Assembly (NCBI RefSeq): GCF_019599405.1
Contig: NZ_RKLQ01000002.1
Span: 124,001 to 188,000, forward strand
Length of the DNA stretch: 64,000 nt
From: Haloarcula salinisoli
GTDB taxonomy: Archaea; Halobacteriota; Halobacteria; Halobacteriales; Haloarculaceae
Direction: 5' to 3'
Position numbers and translations under genes: made by a program. A model generated the notes under the pieces. The model had not been told where the DNA came from and searched no databases. It saw only the letters and a program-made list of their open reading frames with translations. This document shows, in pieces, positions 59,921-64,000 of this stretch (position 1 is the stretch's first letter; every line of letters starts with the position of its first letter).

Positions 59921-60846
59921 TATATGTCGAACGTATCCTGTTCGGTGACGATGACGATCCGCCGTCCCTGTTGTTCGAGACGCCGGACTGTCCGCTCGGT
60001 TCTCTCGAGCTGCTGGGAGAGCGTCTCTCGGTCGCTGTCGTAGACGGTGGTGGCCTGCGACTGGGAGGCGAACAGGAACTGCTCCGTAAGCACCGACCCC
60101 CCATCGCTTCCCGCGTTGATGACGAACCCGTGACGGAGCGGCGTCGTGGAGAACGACGCATTGCCGTCGTAGCCCGGTTTGGCGGTGACGAGCGTCCCGC
60201 CGGTGAGCGTCGAGAGCAGCGGCCTCCAGTCGTCGTCGGTCGTCCCGAGGGCCGGATTCGAGTCAAAGCGCGTATCCAGGACGGACCGGTACTGCCCCTG
60301 GACGAGCGCTGTCTCCCCGATGGCTGTCGAGTCACCGAGTACCGTGAATGCCTGATACGAGTCTGTCTGGGAGCTCGAGAAGCCCAGATGCGACCGGACC
60401 GCCTCGGGGTCGAACGTCCCCGTGATGACCGTGGTGGAGCCGCCGGAATCCACTATCTCTATCATATCCGTCATATCCGCCGCATCGACCCCGAAGCCGC
60501 TCGCTCGCTGCTGTATCGCGCGGTTCCAATCGGAGTCACTCGGGAAGTCGCTCCGTAACCGCTGAACGTCCGCGGCGTGGACCTCGTACCCGTCGGCGAC
60601 CACCAGATCGGCCGGAACCCACGACGTCCATCGGGGGACCGCCATCGACTGCTGAGACCCCGAGCTGTCGTCTTCGGTCGGTGTCGACGTGGGCGCCTCG
60701 GTTTCGGTCGGTTGGGCCGTCTCAGTCTCGGTCCTCGTCTCGGTGCCCCCAGTCGGCGTGTCGGTGCCGCCCCCGGAGCAGCCAGCCACTCCAGCTACCC
60801 CCGAGCCAGCGAGCGCCATGAGATACTGGCGTCGTGTCCCTTTCAT
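59920..60846 (-). CDS. Tat lipoprotein, four-member paralogous family (member D)
   Basis: 308 residues. Signal KGTRRQYLMALAGSG and lipobox VAGVAGC, then a Thr/Glu-rich linker (TETRTETETAQPTETEAPTS) before the domain WTSWVPADLVVADGYEVHAAD. It keeps TTVITGTFDPEAVRSHLGF, DSYQAFTVLGDSTAIGE and LDTRFDSNPALGTTDDDWR. It ends in a charged coiled helix (RETLSQQLERTERTVRRLEQQG). Lies 99 bases downstream of hisB. ATG 60846 is chosen; a start six codons upstream is possible. Confidence 0.75.
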   Translation of the reverse strand: MKGTRRQYLMALAGSGVAGVAGCSGGGTDTPTGGTETRTETETAQPTETEAPTSTPTEDDSSGSQQSMAVPRWTSWVPADLVVADGYEVHAADVQRLRSDFPSDSDWNRAIQQRASGFGVDAADMTDMIEIVDSGGSTTVITGTFDPEAVRSHLGFSSSQTDSYQAFTVLGDSTAIGETALVQGQYRSVLDTRFDSNPALGTTDDDWRPLLSTLTGGTLVTAKPGYDGNASFSTTPLRHGFVINAGSDGGSVLTEQFLFASQSQATTVYDSDRETLSQQLERTERTVRRLEQQGRRIVIVTEQDTFDI

Positions 60847-60945
60847 GCCACCTGTTACACCCATTCGAATTATAAAATCATTCTTCGAGGTGGTGAACGA
60901 TATTCTCCCGCCGCCGCTGTGACGTCGTTCGAGAAGTCAAAAAAC

Positions 60946-61533
60946 CTACAGTTCGCCTTTCGTGCTGGCCACGTCGCTGCGCCGTTCGTCGATTCGGGTC
61001 GCGTCGTCTAAGGCCCGCGCCAGTCCCTTGAACAGCGCCTCTATCTCGTGGTGGGCGTTCTCGCCCTCGACGCCACAGTGCAGCGTCAGCCCGGCGTTCG
61101 TCGCCAGCGAGCGGCCGAAGTGTTTCGCCATATGGCTGGTCATCCCGCCGACCTCCGCCTGGGAAAAGTCGCCCTCGAAGCCGTAGTACGGCCGCCCGGA
61201 GATGTCGACGACGACGCTGGCGACGGCCTCGTCGAGGGGGACCTTCCGGTCGGCGAAGCGGACGATGCCGCGCTTCTCGCCGAGCGCCTCCTCGAAGGCC
61301 TCACCGAGCGTGATGGCCACGTCCTCGACGGTGTGGTGGTCGTCGATTTCGAGGTCGCCGTCACACTGGACGGTCAAATCGAACAGGCCGTGCGTCGAAA
61401 AGGAGTCGAGCATGTGGTCGAAGAAGCCGATACCGGTGTCGACAGTCGAATCGCCGTCGCCGTCGATATCCAGCGTCACCTCGATGTCCGTCTCGGCCGT
61501 CTCGCGAGTGACGGCCGCCGTGCGGTCGGTCAT
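60946..61533 (-). CDS. hisB: Imidazoleglycerol-phosphate dehydratase
   Basis: 195 residues, monofunctional HisB. The manganese-binding motifs are [49 protein letters not shown] and [20 protein letters not shown]. It dehydrates imidazoleglycerol phosphate in histidine synthesis. No other his gene is nearby. Its last 24 codons exist again as a fossil at 59851-59920. Confidence 0.95.
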   Translation of the reverse strand: MTDRTAAVTRETAETDIEVTLDIDGDGDSTVDTGIGFFDHMLDSFSTHGLFDLTVQCDGDLEIDDHHTVEDVAITLGEAFEEALGEKRGIVRFADRKVPLDEAVASVVVDISGRPYYGFEGDFSQAEVGGMTSHMAKHFGRSLATNAGLTLHCGVEGENAHHEIEALFKGLARALDDATRIDERRSDVASTKGEL

Positions 61534-61610
61534 ACCCCAACGCTCGCGGGCCGGCTATTTGCCACTTTTTACTGCGTCTCCCTTCCTCGCGGCGCGAAGC
61601 GCCGCTGGGA

Positions 61611-61645
61611 GGGCTCCTCGTAAAAACATGGGGAAAAACGGCCGG
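61611..61645 (-). terminator. Terminator with two T5 tracts downstream of the AbrB-PIN operon
   Basis: On the minus strand CCGGCCGTTTTTCCCC is followed by ATGTTTTTACGAGGAG. It closely matches the ileS terminator region (CCGGCCTTTTTCACCC then ACGTTTTTCGAGGAG at 14801-14835). Both copies are in sense orientation just after a gene, so this is a recurrent terminator-like element. Confidence 0.55.
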
Positions 61646-61756
61646 ACGCTCGGTCGCTTCGCTCCCTCGGGTCCGGGGAACCGCCTCGCGCTCCGCGCGC
61701 GGCGGACGGCTTTCAGCGGACAGCCAACCCGTCGTCTTCGGTCGCCAACCGCACAG
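61646..61756. repeat. Degenerate hairpin-rich repeat, copy 8
   Basis: GC-rich stretch after the PIN gene with CCGGAC...GTCCGG arms and 'GGGAGCGAAGCGACCGAGCG'. It appears to be the upstream part of the terminator element, in the style of the stretch 14750-14805 after ileS. Confidence 0.45.
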
Positions 61757-62188
61757 TCACTGCTCGAAGGGGTCGTCGGCAGTCGTGAGACGAGTGATAT
61801 CGTCGACACCATCGAAGCCGTCATCGAAACTGTAGAGATACTCGATATCGAGTCGCTGCATCGCAGCGACGACGACAGCGTCAGTTAGCGAGAGTGACTC
61901 GTGACGGCGGAACAGCGAGCGACCGGCATCGAAATCCGATTTCGGTGTGTGGGTGAGGACGAAGCCACTGCTTTCGATGAGGGCATCGAGCGTCTCTGTC
62001 GCAGCCTCAGGTCCGCCTCTGGCCTGGAGATAGTTTACGACTTCTTCGAGGACATCACTCAGAATAACCCCGGTCGGGAGTGTCCCCGTATCTACGCCTC
62101 GGGAAATAGCAGCGCCCCGCTCGTGATTCTGATCCCGCGAGAGACGCGCGGCGATGAGCACGTTCGCATCGACGACCACCCGCGCCAT
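61757..62188 (-). CDS. PIN-domain toxin (VapC-like)
   Basis: 143 residues. MARVVVDANVLIAARLSRD gives Asp7, with Glu48 (LSDVLEEVVNYL), Asp103 (LSLTDAVVVAAM) and Asp122/Asp126 (YSFDDGFDGVDD) as the metal-binding acids. It probably cleaves RNA. The ATG shares one base with the stop of the AbrB-type antitoxin gene (TGATG). Frame beyond 62188 upstream is spurious. It is not closely similar to the VapC at 30 kb. Confidence 0.85.
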   Translation of the reverse strand: MARVVVDANVLIAARLSRDQNHERGAAISRGVDTGTLPTGVILSDVLEEVVNYLQARGGPEAATETLDALIESSGFVLTHTPKSDFDAGRSLFRRHESLSLTDAVVVAAMQRLDIEYLYSFDDGFDGVDDITRLTTADDPFEQ

Positions 62189-62436
62189 CAGTAGTCCCCG
62201 GCAATGAAGTCGTGGTCTGACGCCGCGTCGGTCGGTTCCCCGGTGTCGACGGGATTTAGCTCGGAGAACGCACCGTACTGCTGTTTGACGACCTGTACGG
62301 AAAGCGCTCCATCCTCGTCGACGTGCCACCGAATCTTGTCGCCCGCTTCGAGACCGGCCTCCCGTCGAACTGCCGCCGGCACAGTGACCGAGTAGCTATC
62401 GTTGACCGTCGTTTCATCCTCCACCTCGTGAGACAT
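62188..62436 (-). CDS. AbrB/SpoVT-type antitoxin
   Basis: 82 residues. The swapped-hairpin motif DSYSVTVPAAVRREAGLEAGD ... KIRWHVDEDGALSVQVVK is the AbrB DNA-binding fold, and the acidic C-terminus would neutralise the PIN toxin. MSHEVEDETT at 62436 has a TATA-like AAATTATTTG (minus strand) about 27-35 bases upstream. It forms a toxin-antitoxin operon with the following PIN gene. Confidence 0.85.
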   Translation of the reverse strand: MSHEVEDETTVNDSYSVTVPAAVRREAGLEAGDKIRWHVDEDGALSVQVVKQQYGAFSELNPVDTGEPTDAASDHDFIAGDY

Positions 62437-62498
62437 ACACGAAGCTCCGGGTTCCCGAGACAAATAATTTGACCCCCAATTTAGGTGGGCGGGTCGGG

Positions 62499-64000
62499 TC
62501 AGGAGATGTGAATCGCCGGTTTGTTCGGCTTCGCTTTCCCCGCCAGCTCGTCGTCGTCGGTCGCTCGCCGCACCGTCACGTCGGCGCCGAACTCGTCCTC
62601 GAAGAGCCAGACAGCCTGCTGGAGCACCTCCAGTTCTTGCTCGCCGTCGACGATGGGTTCGAGCCCTTTGCTCCGGTCGGCGAGGGTCGCGGCGTAGTCG
62701 GCGGCGGCGTCGCCGTGGGCCTGCATCGACTCGTGGTTCATAATCTCGCCGACGATGGCGTCGTCGGGGTCGGCTCGCTGGGCGATACGGTAGGCCTCGT
62801 ACTTCCAGGCCGCGGCGACGACGAGTTCGATGTGGTCGGGGTCATCGATATCGACGACGTCGGTGATGTCCCGGACGTCTGCAAGCGTCGTCCGGACCAG
62901 CTGGCGCTCGATGCGGTGGTCCGAGACGTCACGCAGGGGTTCGGGCCAGTCGGCCTCGGCGACCAGCCCGTCCTCGGAGAGCAGGTGCCACAGCTCCTCG
63001 GCCAGGTAGGGAGCGATTGGCGCGAGCAGTTTCGTCAGCACCCGCAAGCCGCGGCTGTAAGCGAAGAGGTAGGGCGGCTCGTAGCTCGCGTACCGGCGCA
63101 GCAGGCGGGCAAAGCGCTGGAGCTCGCCGACGACCCGATGGAAGCGAAAGCGGTCGTACTCCTCGGTGACGGCCGCGATGGTGCGGTCGATCTCGCGTTC
63201 GAGATAGGCGTCGTGGGGCTCACTCTCCGTGCGGACGGGACCGGCCGCCTGCGAGCGCCGGCGCCGGTCCCGCTGGTCGGCGAAGTCGGCGACCAGTTCG
63301 TAGCAGTCCTGCTGGAAGTCGTAGGCCGTCGAGACGTCCTTGACGGTCCACTCGAAGTCCTGAGCGGGGTGGGCCGCCGAGAGGACGAACAGACGCGTGG
63401 TCTCGGCGCCGTACTCGTGGGGGGCAACGGCGTTGCCCGCCGATTTTGACATCTTCTTGCCGCTGTGTAACACCGTCCCCTGGTTGATGAGCCGCTCGAC
63501 GGGTTCGCGTCGGTCCAGCAGGCCCACATCCGCGAGCGCCCGCGTGAAAAAGCGGATGTAGAGCAGATGGAGGACGGCGTGTTCCTCGCCGCCGACGTAG
63601 ACGTCGACGGGGAGCCACTCGTCGGCGGTTGCCTGGTCGAAGGGAGCGTCCTCGAAGTGGGGGCTGAGAAACCGCAGGAAGTACCACGAGGAGTCGACGA
63701 ACGTGTCCATCGTGTCCGTCTCGCGGACGGCGTCAGCGCCACAGTCGGGGCAGGCCGTCTGTTTCCACTCGTCGGCGGCGTCGAGCGGGTTCCCGGTCGT
63801 CTGGACGTACTCCGGGAGTTCGACCGGGAGGTCTTCGTCGGGGACGGGGACCGCCCCGCAGTCGTCACAGTGGACGATGGGGATGGGCGTCCCCCAGTAG
63901 CGCTGTCGGGAGATGAGCCAGTCCCGCAGCCGGTAGGTCGTCGCTGCCTCGACCCCGTCGTGGTCCAGCAGGCGCTCGCGGGCGGCCGAACTCGCGAGCC
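62499..64000 (-). CDS. leuS: Leucine--tRNA ligase, C-terminal two thirds (5' end outside window)
   Basis: The frame is open from the right edge to the TGA at 62499-62501, giving 500 codons. RDWLISRQRYWGTPIPIVHC near the right edge, a CPDCGA zinc-like pair, DTFVDSSWYFLRF and the KMSKS loop SGKKMSKSAGN identify leucyl-tRNA synthetase. The bacterial-type motif order (editing domain before the RQRYWG segment is off-window) and the C-terminal anticodon domain follow. An internal ATG at 63710 is not the start, because conserved sequence continues upstream of it. Confidence 0.95.
   Translation of the reverse strand, partial: LASSAARERLLDHDGVEAATTYRLRDWLISRQRYWGTPIPIVHCDDCGAVPVPDEDLPVELPEYVQTTGNPLDAADEWKQTACPDCGADAVRETDTMDTFVDSSWYFLRFLSPHFEDAPFDQATADEWLPVDVYVGGEEHAVLHLLYIRFFTRALADVGLLDRREPVERLINQGTVLHSGKKMSKSAGNAVAPHEYGAETTRLFVLSAAHPAQDFEWTVKDVSTAYDFQQDCYELVADFADQRDRRRRSQAAGPVRTESEPHDAYLEREIDRTIAAVTEEYDRFRFHRVVGELQRFARLLRRYASYEPPYLFAYSRGLRVLTKLLAPIAPYLAEELWHLLSEDGLVAEADWPEPLRDVSDHRIERQLVRTTLADVRDITDVVDIDDPDHIELVVAAAWKYEAYRIAQRADPDDAIVGEIMNHESMQAHGDAAADYAATLADRSKGLEPIVDGEQELEVLQQAVWLFEDEFGADVTVRRATDDDELAGKAKPNKPAIHIS

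Noticed and set aside
1-64000. CRISPR array
   Set aside because: No regularly spaced direct repeats of 24-40 bases with unique spacers were found. The only regular array (38.06-38.17 kb) consists of hairpins without spacers.
1-64000. tRNA or rRNA genes
   Set aside because: No stretch folded by eye into a cloverleaf with a GTTCRAN T-loop and proper stems. The GGTTCGAGG at about 40571 lacks matching stems. A covariance search could still find one.
1-64000. Insertion sequences or transposases
   Set aside because: No DDE or tyrosine/HUH transposase motifs and no terminal inverted repeats with target duplications were recognised. The hairpin repeats carry no ORF.

Overview
This window reads as chromosomal DNA of a halophilic archaeon (class Halobacteria). 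The base composition is GC-rich outside a few AT-rich islands and the predicted proteins are strongly acidic. Many genes have a TATA-like box about 27 bases before the start codon and no Shine-Dalgarno sequence (leaderless transcripts). Secreted proteins carry twin-arginine lipoprotein signals, and several families are typical of haloarchaea (bacterio-opsin-activator-type regulators, HalOD1 domains, BioU). The species cannot be named from the sequence alone. Haloarculaceae-like is a guess.

Layout. 1-8.5 kb: tail of an MFS transporter, a rhomboid protease, a DEDD exonuclease-like protein, a UspA protein, a ParA-like protein lacking the Walker A lysine, a HIT hydrolase, a Tat lipoprotein and the proline operon proC-proB-proA. 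8.5-15 kb: a small HTH protein, a large PAS/GAF/bat-type regulator and ileS. 15-24 kb: nitrate assimilation in duplicate (nasA1-narK1, nasA2, narK2 with small coupled ORFs) and two small membrane proteins. 24-28 kb: prs, a membrane protein, a beta-propeller-like protein and hemL. 28-41 kb: a formate/nitrite-family channel with a 37-residue leader ORF, cyanase, a VapBC pair, the inorganic-carbon pair dabA/dabB, nitrite reductase nirA, two decayed small genes, cheC and the operon amt-glnK-lrp. 41-46 kb: hemB, a DedA protein, two paralogous Tat lipoproteins, a conserved haloarchaeal protein and a Cas4-like protein. 46-51 kb: a HalOD1 protein, the operon glutaredoxin-redoxin-sua5, a CNNM/CorC protein and a PiT phosphate transporter. 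51-54 kb: the biotin operon bioU-bioF-bioD. 54-64 kb: mixed housekeeping genes (DJ-1 family, upp, YigZ, ferredoxin, ACT regulator), two more members of the lipoprotein family next to hisB, an AbrB-PIN toxin-antitoxin pair and the 3' part of leuS.

How the genes work together. From 15 to 40 kb the window is largely a nitrogen-acquisition locus: nitrate uptake (NarK x2), nitrate reduction (NasA x2), a putative nitrite channel (FNT), ferredoxin-type nitrite reductase (NirA), cyanate breakdown (CynS, which consumes bicarbonate) beside a bicarbonate/CO2 accumulator (DabA/DabB), ammonium uptake (Amt), the PII sensor (GlnK) and an Lrp regulator. hemL and hemB supply tetrapyrrole precursors that also feed siroheme for NirA. 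The most interesting small-scale signals are small ORFs coupled to the nitrogen transporters, a 17-base element shared by the narK1 and nirA upstream regions, palindromes at several core promoters, a family of degenerate hairpin repeats between genes (and apparently once inside ileS), an array of three to four hairpins between lrp and cheC, and a fossil of the hisB 3' end that marks a tandem duplication of a lipoprotein gene. No CRISPR array, rRNA, tRNA or intact insertion sequence was recognised.
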